Below the pieces are notes generated by a model. That model saw nothing but the letters and a program-made list of their open reading frames with translations, was not told the DNA's origin and did not search any database. Shown here in pieces: positions 9,272 through 18,831 of a DNA stretch of 64,000 bases. This stretch comes from Robinsoniella peoriensis. Lineage in GTDB: Bacteria; Bacillota; Clostridia; Lachnospirales; Lachnospiraceae. The position numbers were made by a program, and so were the translations under genes. The stretch lies in assembly GCF_042680125.1 (NCBI RefSeq), contig NZ_JBHTNY010000028.1; one strand, given 5' to 3'. Positions within the stretch are counted from its first letter, which is position 1. The number at the start of each line of letters is the position of its first letter.

Positions 9272-10023
9272 GCTACATAGTCCTCCGGTTTAAATGTAAT
9301 CTGGCAGATTGCAATACATATGGCTGACAGCAACAGCATCATACCCATTACAGGAAGAAACAGATGAAAATTCTGGTCATAGATTATCTGAAAAGCACAT
9401 TCTGTTACCCATCTTACCGGTGAAATAGCAGATATCATTTCCACCATTCTGCCAAAGCTCGCTGTAGGAAAAAATATGCCTCCAAAAAAGACGAATACCA
9501 GTATAACAAGGGGTATCACGGAATTTGCTCCCTCTTCACTTTTTAGAAGACAACAGCACATAATGCCGAAAGCAGTTCCAAATAGTGCAGCAAAATTAAT
9601 CAGCAGCATAATATAGACCAGGTTTTTTCCGCCAAAATTTATATGGAAGATAAACTGCCCGAGAAAACAAATGAAACTGTATGAAATACTGCCCAGAATA
9701 TAAGTAGAAATCATTTTTGACAGATATATTTTCACTTTGGAAACCGGTGCATAAATAATCCGGGTATTTCCTTTCTTTACTTTTTCTTCCATAAATGTAT
9801 TTGATGCTGTCATTGCTATCAGGAATGCCACAAAAATCATCATTGTGATCCCATTGTAGTCGAAAGAACTCACATTGCCTGCTCCAAAACTGCCTGATGT
9901 TACAAGTCCCATTACCCCAATTAAGATAAACGGAAATATGGTATTGACTATGAGCAGCATTGGATTTTTGATAATATTCATAAAATCGAATTTTATGATT
10001 TTTATAAAGTTCAAACTAATCAC
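9268..10023 (-). CDS. ABC-2 type exporter permease, first subunit
   Basis: 251 residues with six hydrophobic segments in the short ABC-2 form without a large external loop. The motif TFMEEKVKKGNTRIIYAPVS is the cytosolic coupling segment typical of ABC-2 permeases. The gene begins 4 bases after the ATPase stop and overlaps the next permease gene, so all are one transcript. Confidence 0.85.
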   Translation of the reverse strand: MISLNFIKIIKFDFMNIIKNPMLLIVNTIFPFILIGVMGLVTSGSFGAGNVSSFDYNGITMMIFVAFLIAMTASNTFMEEKVKKGNTRIIYAPVSKVKIYLSKMISTYILGSISYSFICFLGQFIFHINFGGKNLVYIMLLINFAALFGTAFGIMCCCLLKSEEGANSVIPLVILVFVFFGGIFFPTASFGRMVEMISAISPVRWVTECAFQIIYDQNFHLFLPVMGMMLLLSAICIAICQITFKPEDYVA

Positions 10024-10027
10024 CTTC

Positions 10028-10966
10028 TTAATCTCTTAATTTTCGTCCGGTCAATTCAAGAAACACGGTTTCCAGGGACGCCTCTTCACTGCGCATACTT
10101 TCAATTTTACAGCCATTTGCAATGATTACGGATATAATATCATTTAGATTTTCTTCTGATTGGTCCGAAGTAACTGCAATATTTGATTCAGAAAAAACAA
10201 CTTCCCGAACACCTTTCAAGTCCAGAAAATCCTGCTCATTGCATTTTTCCTTTTTCTCAACCTCAAAGTAATATGTGACATCATTATTTACTTTCTGATT
10301 CAATTCTTCTTTTGTCCCCTCCGCAATAATCGTTCCTTCGTTCATAATAATAATCCGGTCACAGATTGCCTCCACTTCTTCCATATAATGTGTGGAATAA
10401 ATAACGGTTGCCCCTCTCTGCCGTAAAGTCCTGATTGACTCTAAAATGTGATTCCTTGACTGCGGATCAATCCCCACCGTAGGTTCATCCATGATAATCA
10501 GTTCCGGCTGGTGAACGATGGCACAGGCTATATTCAGCCTTCTTTTCATACCACCGGAAAAAGTTTTCGGCTTATCATCCTTTTTATCATATAAACCAAC
10601 TAATTCTAAAGCTTCTTTTGCCCGTAATTCTAATTGCTTCCCGTTTATTCCATAGAGACTGCCAAAGAAACGTACATTTTGAATGGCTGTAATTTCTTCA
10701 TAGATAGCTAAATCCTGAGGTACTACCCCCAGCAAACGTTTAATTTCCTTTACATTCTTCTTTAAATCCCGGTCAAAAATCGTGACCTCTCCCTGATCCA
10801 TAGAAAGAATGGTTGACAGAATATTAATCGTTGTGCTTTTTCCAGCCCCATTTGGTCCAAGGAAACCAAGAATTTCTCCTTCATTCACCACAAAGTTAAT
10901 ACCATTAACCGCTTTCTTTGTATGATAGCTTTTCTCCAGATTATGGACTTTAACAATACTATTCAC
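10028..10966 (-). CDS. ABC exporter ATPase (drug/Nat-type)
   Basis: An ATP-binding subunit with Walker A GPNGAGKST, Q-loop VPQDLAIYEE, signature FSGGMKRRLN, Walker B LIIMDEPTVGID and a switch His (YSTHYMEE). The roughly 80-residue C-terminal extension is of the DrrA/CcmA type. I place the start at a GTG at 10966, 8 bases after a perfect GGAGG, overlapping the MarR gene by 8 bases; an ATG at 10981 has no good ribosome site. It energises the two permeases encoded downstream. Confidence 0.9.
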   Translation of the reverse strand: MNSIVKVHNLEKSYHTKKAVNGINFVVNEGEILGFLGPNGAGKSTTINILSTILSMDQGEVTIFDRDLKKNVKEIKRLLGVVPQDLAIYEEITAIQNVRFFGSLYGINGKQLELRAKEALELVGLYDKKDDKPKTFSGGMKRRLNIACAIVHQPELIIMDEPTVGIDPQSRNHILESIRTLRQRGATVIYSTHYMEEVEAICDRIIIMNEGTIIAEGTKEELNQKVNNDVTYYFEVEKKEKCNEQDFLDLKGVREVVFSESNIAVTSDQSEENLNDIISVIIANGCKIESMRSEEASLETVFLELTGRKLRD

Positions 10967-11534
10967 TTTTATTTCCTCCATTATGGGCATGATATCGGCT
11001 CCGGTCAAATTCTTCCAGTGCTTTCTTCTGGCTTTTGGTAAGCTCTCCGTCTCCAACCACCCGATTATCTACATCTTCCTCAAAACCATCCATTTCTTCT
11101 CCATCATAACGGTACATTTTTTTGAGCAGGCTCCATAAAATTTCAAGTTCCTCTGTTGTAAAACGCTGAAAAACATCGGCAAAAAACTTTAAGGAACGTT
11201 CCGAACACTCCATCATAACCTGCAAACCAATATCAGTTATTTTAACATTCACGGCTCTTTTATCCTGTTCACTGGGTACCGTAACCACATACCCCTTTTT
11301 TTCGATGGCTGTAATTAAATGCTTTACACTTTGTTTTGTAGTACCAAGCTTTTTTGCAATATTATTCAGTGTTGTTTCACCTTCTTTTAAATGCGCTGCC
11401 GCAAGCATAGCCATATACTGCCGGGAAGTTAAATCCTGCATAAACTGGTCTCCTTTTACCTGTAGTTTATTGGTAACAGAAAAAAGTGTGGCATATGCCT
11501 GGTTCATTAGAAATAAATCATTTGCGTATTTCAT
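10959..11534 (-). CDS. MarR family transcriptional regulator
   Basis: 191 residues with the MarR winged helix: NNIAKKLGTTKQSVKHLITAIEKKGYV (recognition helix at about residues 59-85), then a beta-wing with the DKRAVNVKIT signature. It is the first gene of the exporter operon and is translationally coupled to the ATPase gene. The ATG at 11534 follows AAAGGAG. A perfect 15-bp inverted repeat directly upstream is the likely operator. The acidic, charged C-terminal 30 residues are longer than in most MarR proteins. Confidence 0.9.
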   Translation of the reverse strand: MKYANDLFLMNQAYATLFSVTNKLQVKGDQFMQDLTSRQYMAMLAAAHLKEGETTLNNIAKKLGTTKQSVKHLITAIEKKGYVVTVPSEQDKRAVNVKITDIGLQVMMECSERSLKFFADVFQRFTTEELEILWSLLKKMYRYDGEEMDGFEEDVDNRVVGDGELTKSQKKALEEFDRSRYHAHNGGNKSE

Positions 11535-11552
11535 TATATTCTCCTTTCATAC

Positions 11553-11600
11553 GACAACATGCTGTCTAAATGTATGTTAACATTAAGACAGCATGTTGTC
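11553..11600 (-). promoter_or_regulatory. Two-site MarR operator, perfect 15-bp inverted repeat
   Basis: GACAACATGCTGTCT and its exact reverse complement are separated by 18 bases that contain TGTTAACA. Each arm is itself nearly palindromic (GACA-N6-TGTC), so the structure looks like two MarR dimer sites facing each other. It lies 19 bases upstream of the MarR start codon. Confidence 0.65.
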
Positions 11601-11680
11601 AATGTATTTATAAAATTTTTTAACGCAATTTCACCTCTAAACAATAACCGTTGAACTAACCTGCCCTGTCTCTTAATCCA

Positions 11681-11846
11681 CTAGTACTCCATCCAGCCAG
11701 AAACCCTACTGACAGTGCTGATTATTTTGTCAGTCTGCAAGGCGGAGGATGGAAGCGGAGTGGTTCCTCCGCTGACTGACGACAACGCGGCAGATGGCAA
11801 AATAGGCAGTGCTATCAGTAGGGTTTCTAGCCGGATGGAGTACTAG
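11681..11846 (+). mobile_element. MITE-like element 1, copy 1 (166 bp)
   Basis: A non-coding element bounded by CTAG on each side, with imperfect terminal inverted repeats of about 45 bp (TACTCCATCC-GC-AGAAACCCTACTGA) and an inner hairpin. Over its full 166 bp it is identical to the reverse complement of 39574-39739. CTAG at both ends could be a 4-bp target duplication of the kind made by IS5-like transposases (inference); no transposase is present in the element. Confidence 0.8.
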
Positions 11847-11862
11847 TATAGCTGAACTAATC

Positions 11863-12774
11863 CTATAACCTACAAACCGGAACTGCCTGCTTCGCCCCCA
11901 TGACCGTATTCGCTCCATAATTGAACTTCGGTGCCAGCGTGGAATCCAATTGATATCCATAAGCTTTCGCATTATACTTTTCAATGGCATATTGGACACT
12001 GTCAATAGCTACACAGAAATCCTCTTCCTTTTCATATGGTTCCGATTGAAAATAAAGCATTTCACAAGGTTCCAGTTCAACCACATCGCATCCATTTGGA
12101 ATAGCTCCTGCATAATCGTAAGGCACTTCCACTCCTGCCGCTACGGCAGAGGTTCCTTCTTTCACCAGATGTGCCGGAAGTTCCAAAATAGCCGCCAGAT
12201 CATATTTCTCAGGAATGCTGTTAAATAAACCTTCCCAATCACACCCTGCTTCCTGGCAGAAAGAAAAGTAATCCACAGCTGTTGCCGAACGCATCAGTAT
12301 TATCTTTCTTTTTGGTCTTGATACTGCAGTAATCATACATAATTTCATTTCTTTACACATACTTCTGTCCTCCTTGTGATTAATTAACGTAAAATAATTT
12401 CGGATCGGGTACTGAACAAACAATGGAATAGGATCCGGTGAATTCCGGTACGAACTGGGCGTAACATGGAAAGCCTCCCAAAATGCCTTTACATATCCCT
12501 CATGGGATTGATAACTGCAGTTCAGTGCAATATCCAGAATTCGCTGGCTGCTATTCAATAATTCCAGGGAACTATCCGACAGACGGATTGCCCTGACGTA
12601 CTCTTTCGGCGTCTTTCCGATAAATTCCTTAAATATTCTGTCTCCGTGCCTTTTCGAATATCCTCCGCAGGAATACATTTCTTCAAAAGAAAATTCTTCA
12701 CTTTCCACATGATCCCGTATATAATCCTGCATCCTTTGTACAGCATTTACTTTTTCCATGTCCCACTGCTTCAT
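11863..12774 (-). CDS. AraC-type regulator with GyrI-like effector domain
   Basis: 303 residues. Residues about 10-110 are an AraC double helix-turn-helix (EEMYSCGGYSKRHGDRIFKEF; ILDIALNCSYQSHEGYVKAF). Residues about 140-300 resemble the GyrI-like / BacT effector-binding fold (VELEPCEMLYFQSEPYE). This is the N-terminal HTH plus C-terminal GyrI architecture of SoxS/Rob-like and multidrug-sensing regulators. The ATG is 6 bases after GAGG. It is a single gene between a MITE and the glycosidase operon; its target is not evident. Confidence 0.85.
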   Translation of the reverse strand: MKQWDMEKVNAVQRMQDYIRDHVESEEFSFEEMYSCGGYSKRHGDRIFKEFIGKTPKEYVRAIRLSDSSLELLNSSQRILDIALNCSYQSHEGYVKAFWEAFHVTPSSYRNSPDPIPLFVQYPIRNYFTLINHKEDRSMCKEMKLCMITAVSRPKRKIILMRSATAVDYFSFCQEAGCDWEGLFNSIPEKYDLAAILELPAHLVKEGTSAVAAGVEVPYDYAGAIPNGCDVVELEPCEMLYFQSEPYEKEEDFCVAIDSVQYAIEKYNAKAYGYQLDSTLAPKFNYGANTVMGAKQAVPVCRL

Positions 12775-12919
12775 TCCGATACCTCTTTCTCATTTTATAT
12801 CTTTTCAAATTTATTTTCTTGAACTGATTGGACAAGATTTTTTCTCCTGCCGCTTCCTCTTTTATTATAATGCTTTTTCTCCTAACAGTGTTAAAAATTA
12901 AATATCATAAAGGCAAAGC

Positions 12920-12948
12920 AAAACCGGGCGCGTCCTGCGCCCGGTTTT
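12920..12948 (-). terminator. Rho-independent terminator of the glycosidase operon
   Basis: A GC-rich perfect 12-bp stem AAAACCGGGCGC / GCGCCCGGTTTT with a 5-base loop ends the minus-strand GH88 transcript. The flanking A/T tracts allow use in either direction. Confidence 0.85.
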
Positions 12949-12952
12949 ATCC

Positions 12953-14094
12953 CTACCAGTAAATCTCCCAATCCTTTGACAATCTCGTAAGCAGCTCCAT
13001 ATAGAAGTAATCTCCCCAGATAACACATTCATCCACACCCCTTGCTGCACTTTCCGGGATGGGGTTATAAGGCGTGGATTTCGCATACACACCATGAAGC
13101 AGTAACCCATTGGATTCCCCCACATCACCGACACTATAGTCTTCTGCCAGTGACTGCGCAATCTTCTCTGCAAATTCACTATATCTTTGAGCTTCCTCTT
13201 TTGGCAGATACTTTGCCATTTCCAGCATACCGCAAGCTGCTATAGCGGCCGCTGAGGAATCCCTTGGCTCCTCGCCATCCATAAATTCCAAATCCCAATA
13301 GGGAATCAAATCATCAGGAAGACGTTTGATAAAAAATTCTGTTACCCTGTGGAACAGGTCAATACATGTTTGATCTTTCGTATAGCGATATCCCAGTGCC
13401 ATACCATATATTCCCCAGGCCTGTCCTCTTGCCCACGCGGATCCGTCCCGGTAACCCTGATAGGTACATCCCCGTACAGGAGCACCCGTTTTGGGGTCAA
13501 AAAAGAAGGTATGGTAAGTAGAAGAATCCGGGCGTATCAGATTTGCCATACTGGTTCTAGTATGTGCCAGGGCAATCACCCGGTACTTTTCATCTCCCGT
13601 AACATCCGATGCCCAATAAAAAGGGGTACATTTAAAAGACAGTCAATAATCAGACGGTAATTTTCTTCCACTCCCATAGTGCCCCATGCCTGTATAAACT
13701 GTCCTTTTTCCTGAAAGCGTGTCAGGAGCTGGTCCGCTGCCAGAACCGCTGCCTTCTTAGCGGCTTCACTACCCGTTAATTTGTATCCGGCAACGCAGGA
13801 AAGGGAATAAAGAAATCCCAGGTCATGGTGATCCACATCAATTTTTCTTTCCATACGGTCTAAAAAGCTGTCCACCTCTTTTAAAGCTTCTCTTTTGAAA
13901 TCCTCATTGCCTGTCCGCTCATATGCCAGCCAATACTCACCGGTACAGAATCCGGTAGTCCAATCCACATTCTTTACAGACGGATAAAAGTTATTCTCAC
14001 TGCAGGAATGCCGGAAGCAATCTCTAAAGTTGTCCAGATTTTCATGCAATAGCGCACATGCCCGATCCAATGATTTATTTAAATACTCAGTCAT
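12953..14094 (-). pseudogene. GH88 unsaturated glucuronyl hydrolase, frameshifted
   Basis: Two frames, 13576-14094 and 12953-13579, together give a full-length GH88 enzyme of about 380 residues (an intracellular hydrolase removing unsaturated uronic acids made by lyases). The first frame holds both expected catalytic aspartates (DHHDLGF; LIIDCLLN). It then leaves frame at PLF, where the conserved sequence continues as YWASDVTGDEKYRVIALAHTR one frame over. A single base missing from a five-T run (complement of A5 at 13618-13622) explains the break. The second frame is conserved to the end. This is a true recent mutation, a phase-variable homopolymer, or a sequencing error. Confidence 0.85.
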
Positions 14095-14114
14095 CTATTT
14101 CCTCCATCTACTGT

Positions 14115-15176
14115 CTACGCTAATGGGATACATGCATTCCATGCACAATTCATGGTAATAAAATCAACATCCGTTCCGTCATTTGTGGCTACAAACAGAT
14201 GTGTTGCTTCTCCATTTTCATCTATGAGCAGAAATGGCCGGTCCATATTGCCCATCTTACGCACTTTTCCATCATCCCAAAGTATGTCACGGGTGAATGA
14301 CGGTCCTGACCGGACATTCCATTTGACACCGTCTTCACTGGTTGCATATACACCGTCTCCGATATTTCCTGTATAGATTCCGTTAAAGTCTTTGGCAATC
14401 ATGGCATACCCCGTGTCCGTTCTCCAGATAAAAGGATCTTCCACTTCACCGCCATCCTCAAATAAAGGTTTTTCTGTAAGTCTTTCATAAGGTCCCGACC
14501 AATGGGGTGCCCATGCTGCCCCTAATTTCATTCCGCTATACATCTCATTGCCTGATTTATATTCTCCATAAGGAGGTTTCTTCCAGCTTCTGGTCTTATA
14601 TACTAACAGGCAGCTGCCATCCGGATTGATACAAGGTGCCGGATTAGAAGTGAAGAAATCATCAAAGTGTCCCGGGCGGACATCCAGTAAAGGGTGGTCA
14701 GAACGTTTCCATGGACCGAAAATGCTCTTTGACGTTGCCATTCCAATCCGCTTATTGCTGCGTGAGCAAATCCACTGATAGCTTTCAAAATTCAGGCTTC
14801 CATCCTGGGGTATATCCGGATATGGATATGTAGACCCCATGTAGAACAGTACGTAGGTATCACCATGCTTTTGAATTACCGGGTTGTGTGTAATACGTCC
14901 ATCCCAGTATCCGGCTGACCTGGAGGGTAACACTACTTCCTCGAATATGTATGGACCCTCCGGCGTCCTGGATACAGCCCTGACAATTTCACTGTCGATT
15001 CCCCATCCCGGATGAAACTGATAAGTCTTTTTCCACCTGGAAGCAAACATATGGTAATTTCCATCTTCGCCTTTTATTACGCTTCCACACCAAACCCAGT
15101 AATCCTCCATAGAGAATCCACCCTTCAATGGTGCGGGTTTAAAAAATTTATGTAATTGACATTCTTCTCGTCTCAT
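14115..15176 (-). CDS. Beta-propeller glycoside hydrolase-like protein (GH43/GH117-type fold)
   Basis: About 353 residues with the repeated blade motifs of five-bladed propeller glycosidases: SVIKGEDGNYHMFASRW, WDGRITHNPVIQKHGDTYVL, IGMATSKSIFGPW, GGEVEDPFIWRTDTGYAMIAKD. No signal peptide is visible, so it acts inside the cell on imported oligosaccharides. The ATG at 15176 is preceded by GGGA; the frame stays open to 15227. It sits directly upstream of the GH88 gene and downstream of a sugar importer, which suggests a uronic-acid-containing substrate (inference). Confidence 0.7.
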   Translation of the reverse strand: MRREECQLHKFFKPAPLKGGFSMEDYWVWCGSVIKGEDGNYHMFASRWKKTYQFHPGWGIDSEIVRAVSRTPEGPYIFEEVVLPSRSAGYWDGRITHNPVIQKHGDTYVLFYMGSTYPYPDIPQDGSLNFESYQWICSRSNKRIGMATSKSIFGPWKRSDHPLLDVRPGHFDDFFTSNPAPCINPDGSCLLVYKTRSWKKPPYGEYKSGNEMYSGMKLGAAWAPHWSGPYERLTEKPLFEDGGEVEDPFIWRTDTGYAMIAKDFNGIYTGNIGDGVYATSEDGVKWNVRSGPSFTRDILWDDGKVRKMGNMDRPFLLIDENGEATHLFVATNDGTDVDFITMNCAWNACIPLA

Positions 15177-15325
15177 ATTTATTCCCATTGCATATTGCAG
15201 GCAGGCAAGCCTGCAATACTGCCACAATTAAACTGGTTAAAAGAAACACATCGTGGCGTCCTTTCTGCATTGTAATTTTCTTTCAACCTTACCCTGCTTT
15301 TCAATCTTTATTTTATTTTGTCTGA

Positions 15326-16156
15326 TTACCCTTTTAATCCACTTGTAGCAATACCTTCTACGAAATAACGCTGGCAGAACACATACAATATTACAATGGG
15401 AATCAGACTGACCACGCTTGCCGCCATAATAAGCTGGTATTCCGTAGAATATTGGCCTACAAACATCCGGATTCCAAGTGGTATGGTTTTATTAGCTTCA
15501 CTGCTGAAATAAATCATGGGACCCATAAAATCATTCCACACAGTTACAAAAGTAAATATCGTCAGTGTAGCCATTGCCGGTTTAGCCAGTGGAACTACAA
15601 TTCGCCCAAAGGTTCCATACTCCGACAGACCATCAATACGTGCTGCCTCTAAGAGCTCATCTGGAATTCCCTGGAAAAACTGTTTTAACAGGAATACACC
15701 AAATGCCGCAAAGCTTTGAAGCAGAATATATCCCAAATGGGTATCTACCAGTCCCATTTTTTGCAGCATTACATACTGGGGAAGCATAAAAATCTGCCAC
15801 GGAATCGCAATGGTTGCCACATAACACAGAAATAATGTATCCCGTCCTTTGAATTTACACTTCGTAAATCCATATGCTGCAAAGGCACAGGTTGCCAGCT
15901 GAATAATCGTAACAATTACTGTCAATTTTGTACTATTAAAGATAAACAGGGCAAAATCTATTTTCTGCCATATTTTGATATAATTTCCCCATTGAAATAC
16001 CTCCGGAATCCATTGTATCGGACTGGTAAATACTTCATTAGAAGTTTTGAGGGAAGCAGACAACATCCATATTAACGGCAGCAGCGTCACCACTACAATG
16101 ATACTTAGTCCTGCATATATCAAGGTGCGCACTACCGGATTTCTCTTTTCTACCAT
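15326..16156 (-). CDS. Sugar ABC importer permease (MalG/LacG-like)
   Basis: 276 residues, six membrane segments, and the conserved EAA loop (EAARIDGLSEYGTFGRIVVPLAKP) that docks the ATPase. This is the CUT1 permease that usually forms the second half of the pore. AAAGGAG lies 9 bases before the ATG. No ATPase gene is in the cluster, so a shared MsmK/UgpC-type ATPase elsewhere must energise it, which is common in Clostridia. Confidence 0.92.
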   Translation of the reverse strand: MVEKRNPVVRTLIYAGLSIIVVVTLLPLIWMLSASLKTSNEVFTSPIQWIPEVFQWGNYIKIWQKIDFALFIFNSTKLTVIVTIIQLATCAFAAYGFTKCKFKGRDTLFLCYVATIAIPWQIFMLPQYVMLQKMGLVDTHLGYILLQSFAAFGVFLLKQFFQGIPDELLEAARIDGLSEYGTFGRIVVPLAKPAMATLTIFTFVTVWNDFMGPMIYFSSEANKTIPLGIRMFVGQYSTEYQLIMAASVVSLIPIVILYVFCQRYFVEGIATSGLKG

Positions 16157-16170
16157 TTTCTCTTACTCCT

Positions 16171-17094
16171 TTACATATAATCAGAAAACTTTTTCTCCAT
16201 TCGGAACATCACTACCGTAATCGTTCCCACTATGAGAAATAGAATCATAGATGCAGCACTTGCCATTCCAAAACGCATATAAGAGAAAGACTGGTCGTAA
16301 ATATATGTACTAAGCAAGGTAGTCGCAGTCCCCGGTCCCCCCTCCGTAAGTACAAAAATCAGGTCAAATGTCTTGAAGCTGTTAATCGTAAGCATCATAA
16401 ATACAAAGAAATGATTTGGTGTCAGCATTGGAAATGTAATTCCTTTAAATATCTGCCACTTAGATGCTCCGTCAATCTTAGCCGCTTCATATACGGAGGA
16501 AGGAATGCCCTGAAGAGCCGCCAGATAAATAATCATAAAATAACCCATATTACGCCAGATACTGACGATAATAACTCCAGTCAGAGCCCAGTCCGTAGAA
16601 GAAAACCAACCCGGAAGATATTGTTCTGCAAATCCCACTGCTTCCAGAGCTACGTTAACAGGACCGCCGTCTTTCATAAACATAGCTTTCCATACTGCTC
16701 CGATCGCTACAACAGAAGCTACATAAGGAAAAAATATGGCACTCCTGAAAAATGTAGTTCCCTTTAATTTCTGATTTACTAAAATAGCAAGTCCTAACGC
16801 AGCCGCCATACTGAGTATGACGGTAAAAAAGCTGTATTGCAGCGTCTGTGTTAAGGATGCTTTGAACACCCGGTCACCGAAAATAGCAAAAAAGTTATCC
16901 AATCCTGCAAACTTCATTTCTGTAAACCCGTCCCACTCCATAAAGCTGAGAACAAATGAAAATACTACCGGGATTAATACAAAAACTGCAAAGCCAATAA
17001 AGTTCGGTAGAATAAATGACATACCAACCAGGGTATTCCGTGTTCCCAGAGACATTTTTCTACGGCTCTTATCCTTTTCTCTTTTAATAATCAA
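16171..17094 (-). CDS. Sugar ABC importer permease (MalF/LacF-like)
   Basis: 307 residues with six membrane segments and the EAA loop (YEAAKIDGASKWQIFKGITFP). CUT1 family partner of the downstream permease. The start appears to be a TTG at 17094, about 9 bases after AAGGAGG. It lies in the order binding protein, MalF-like, MalG-like, glycosidases, all on the minus strand. Confidence 0.92.
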   Translation of the reverse strand: MIIKREKDKSRRKMSLGTRNTLVGMSFILPNFIGFAVFVLIPVVFSFVLSFMEWDGFTEMKFAGLDNFFAIFGDRVFKASLTQTLQYSFFTVILSMAAALGLAILVNQKLKGTTFFRSAIFFPYVASVVAIGAVWKAMFMKDGGPVNVALEAVGFAEQYLPGWFSSTDWALTGVIIVSIWRNMGYFMIIYLAALQGIPSSVYEAAKIDGASKWQIFKGITFPMLTPNHFFVFMMLTINSFKTFDLIFVLTEGGPGTATTLLSTYIYDQSFSYMRFGMASAASMILFLIVGTITVVMFRMEKKFSDYM

Positions 17095-17171
17095 ACCTCA
17101 ATTCCTCCTTAAAACAACGGTGGGCACTTACATACCTTTCCGTAATATTATCATTTATCCACCTTAAACGT

Positions 17172-18575
17172 TTACTTCTGGATTTCTTCACTCCGTTCAG
17201 CCATTTCAGCCAAACCTTCTTCAATACTTACCTCTCCTAACATAATAAGACCATGAACCTCTGTCAGCACAGAATCCACTTCCGTAACGTTTTCCCCAAT
17301 CGGTCTGTCTGCTGCAATGCTCTTCACCTTGAATGCTTCTGCAAGCCCTTCCGGCATACCTTCCAATGAAGCAATTTCCGTTAAAACGCTGTCATTAAGC
17401 CGAGCCGGAACAGCGCCGACTTTCGCATATTCGCCAGCACATTCATCACTGCTTAAGAAATTAATAAATTTCCATGCAGCATCCTGCTTCTTGGATGTAG
17501 GGTTTATAACCAGTGGTGTACTTGCTCCAACGGTATATCCTGCTTCTACGTTTTCCGGGTGAGGCATTGTCGCTACTCCCCAATTGGTTACTTCTGTATC
17601 TCCGGCTTTAATAGCAGCTGTTAAGGTAGTCACATACCAGGTTCCCATAGGCATCATTGCAACATTACCTGCCTGAAAAGCACTGGAATAATGAATATTA
17701 GCACTTTGCAGCGAACCAAAGTCCTGTATAATCCCATCATCCTGCATACCTACAGCCATTTCATAATAAGGTTTAAAGAAATCATATCCGGTGCTGAAGT
17801 CAAGTGTATCATGCTTTCCGTCCTGAATACCTAAATTCTGTACCTGTGTCTGCCATGTATGGATATAAGCGCCGTATACATCCTCACTAGCCACTTCTCT
17901 GGCTGTCTTTTCAAATTCTGCCCAGGTCATATCATTTGTCGGATACGCAACCCCTGCTGCATCAAATAAGTCCTTATTGTAATACAATACATAATAGTCT
18001 GTACGAACCGGCATCGCGTACTGTTTTCCTTCAATATTAAACGGCTGATCCGTACCGTTAAATCCGGTCATATCCACATTATCTTTTGCAATTCTATCCG
18101 TCAAATCTAGCATCTGGCCTTTTTTGTACAAGTCATACGTATTAGGCGCATCTTTAATGAAGTATGCATCTAATTCGCTTCCCCCATTTAACATCACATT
18201 TAATTTTGTATTATAATCTGTAGACGGGATATCAATAACCTCTACCTTAATATCAGGATATTTTGCTTCAAATGCAGCAATTGCATTGGAAGTACTGTCA
18301 TTAGAGGTATAATCCCATGTTGCCAGCTTAATACTTGTCACCTCACCGGAACCACCCGTTTCTCCTTTGTTTCCCCCTGACGTATCCCCGGCGGTTTCTC
18401 CTGAACTTTCTCCTGAACTTTCTCCTGACGTATCTCCTGAATTTTCTGATGCTGTTGTGGTTCCTTCTGACGCTGCCTTGCTGCTCGTCTCCTTAGGAGC
18501 GCCTGTCCCACCGCATCCACTTAATAATGACCCGCAAATACTAATCCCCATAATGATTGCTGCTAATCGTTTCAT
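17172..18575 (-). CDS. Sugar-binding lipoprotein of the CUT1 importer
   Basis: 467 residues. A signal sequence ends in the lipobox LLSGC, with Cys21 lipidated. A low-complexity linker of Ser, Gly, Glu, Thr and Asp follows (about residues 25-75, with SGESSGE units), then a solute-binding fold. The start ATG at 18575 follows GGAGAAGG; the frame is open 32 codons further but without a signal-like start. It captures the substrate at the cell surface and delivers it to the two permeases. A minus-strand promoter lies upstream and faces the YesM/YesN pair. Confidence 0.92.
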   Translation of the reverse strand: MKRLAAIIMGISICGSLLSGCGGTGAPKETSSKAASEGTTTASENSGDTSGESSGESSGETAGDTSGGNKGETGGSGEVTSIKLATWDYTSNDSTSNAIAAFEAKYPDIKVEVIDIPSTDYNTKLNVMLNGGSELDAYFIKDAPNTYDLYKKGQMLDLTDRIAKDNVDMTGFNGTDQPFNIEGKQYAMPVRTDYYVLYYNKDLFDAAGVAYPTNDMTWAEFEKTAREVASEDVYGAYIHTWQTQVQNLGIQDGKHDTLDFSTGYDFFKPYYEMAVGMQDDGIIQDFGSLQSANIHYSSAFQAGNVAMMPMGTWYVTTLTAAIKAGDTEVTNWGVATMPHPENVEAGYTVGASTPLVINPTSKKQDAAWKFINFLSSDECAGEYAKVGAVPARLNDSVLTEIASLEGMPEGLAEAFKVKSIAADRPIGENVTEVDSVLTEVHGLIMLGEVSIEEGLAEMAERSEEIQK

Positions 18576-18633
18576 ACTTACCTTCTCCTTTTTTGTATTT
18601 TTTACTTTTTTGTTGGCTTTTCTTTCTGTCATT

Positions 18634-18663
18634 ATTATACCAATTTGCATAACAAAAAGTAAA
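18634..18663 (-). promoter_or_regulatory. Promoter of the sugar importer operon
   Basis: On the minus strand, TTTACT and TATAAT are 18 bases apart, about 60 bases upstream of the lipoprotein start. The weak -35 fits a promoter needing an activator such as the YesN-like regulator encoded across the divergent gap. Confidence 0.55.
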
Positions 18664-18762
18664 CTCAGCATATTTATCCGTTATAATACTATTTTACATT
18701 TTGTTATTTTCATCTATTACTTTTTTACGATTTAATACTATTTTTCGAATTTTTTTCACGAA

Positions 18763-18791
18763 TTGAAACGGATATTCTTTTATGTTATAAT
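18763..18791 (+). promoter_or_regulatory. Promoter of the yesM/yesN-like operon
   Basis: TTGAAA and TATAAT are separated by 17 bases, about 40 bases upstream of the kinase ATG. It is divergent from the importer promoter across a very AT-rich gap. Confidence 0.7.
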
Positions 18792-18831
18792 GCGAATTAT
18801 AAAAATAAATATATGTTTCTTCGGAGGCTGA

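Noticed and set aside
11681..11846. Structured non-coding RNA gene
   Set aside because: The exact inverted second copy and CTAG ends are better explained by a MITE; hairpin potential follows from its terminal repeats.
18338..18520. 60-codon gene inside the binding-lipoprotein gene
   Set aside because: It is a shadow frame caused by the low-complexity Ser/Gly/Glu linker.
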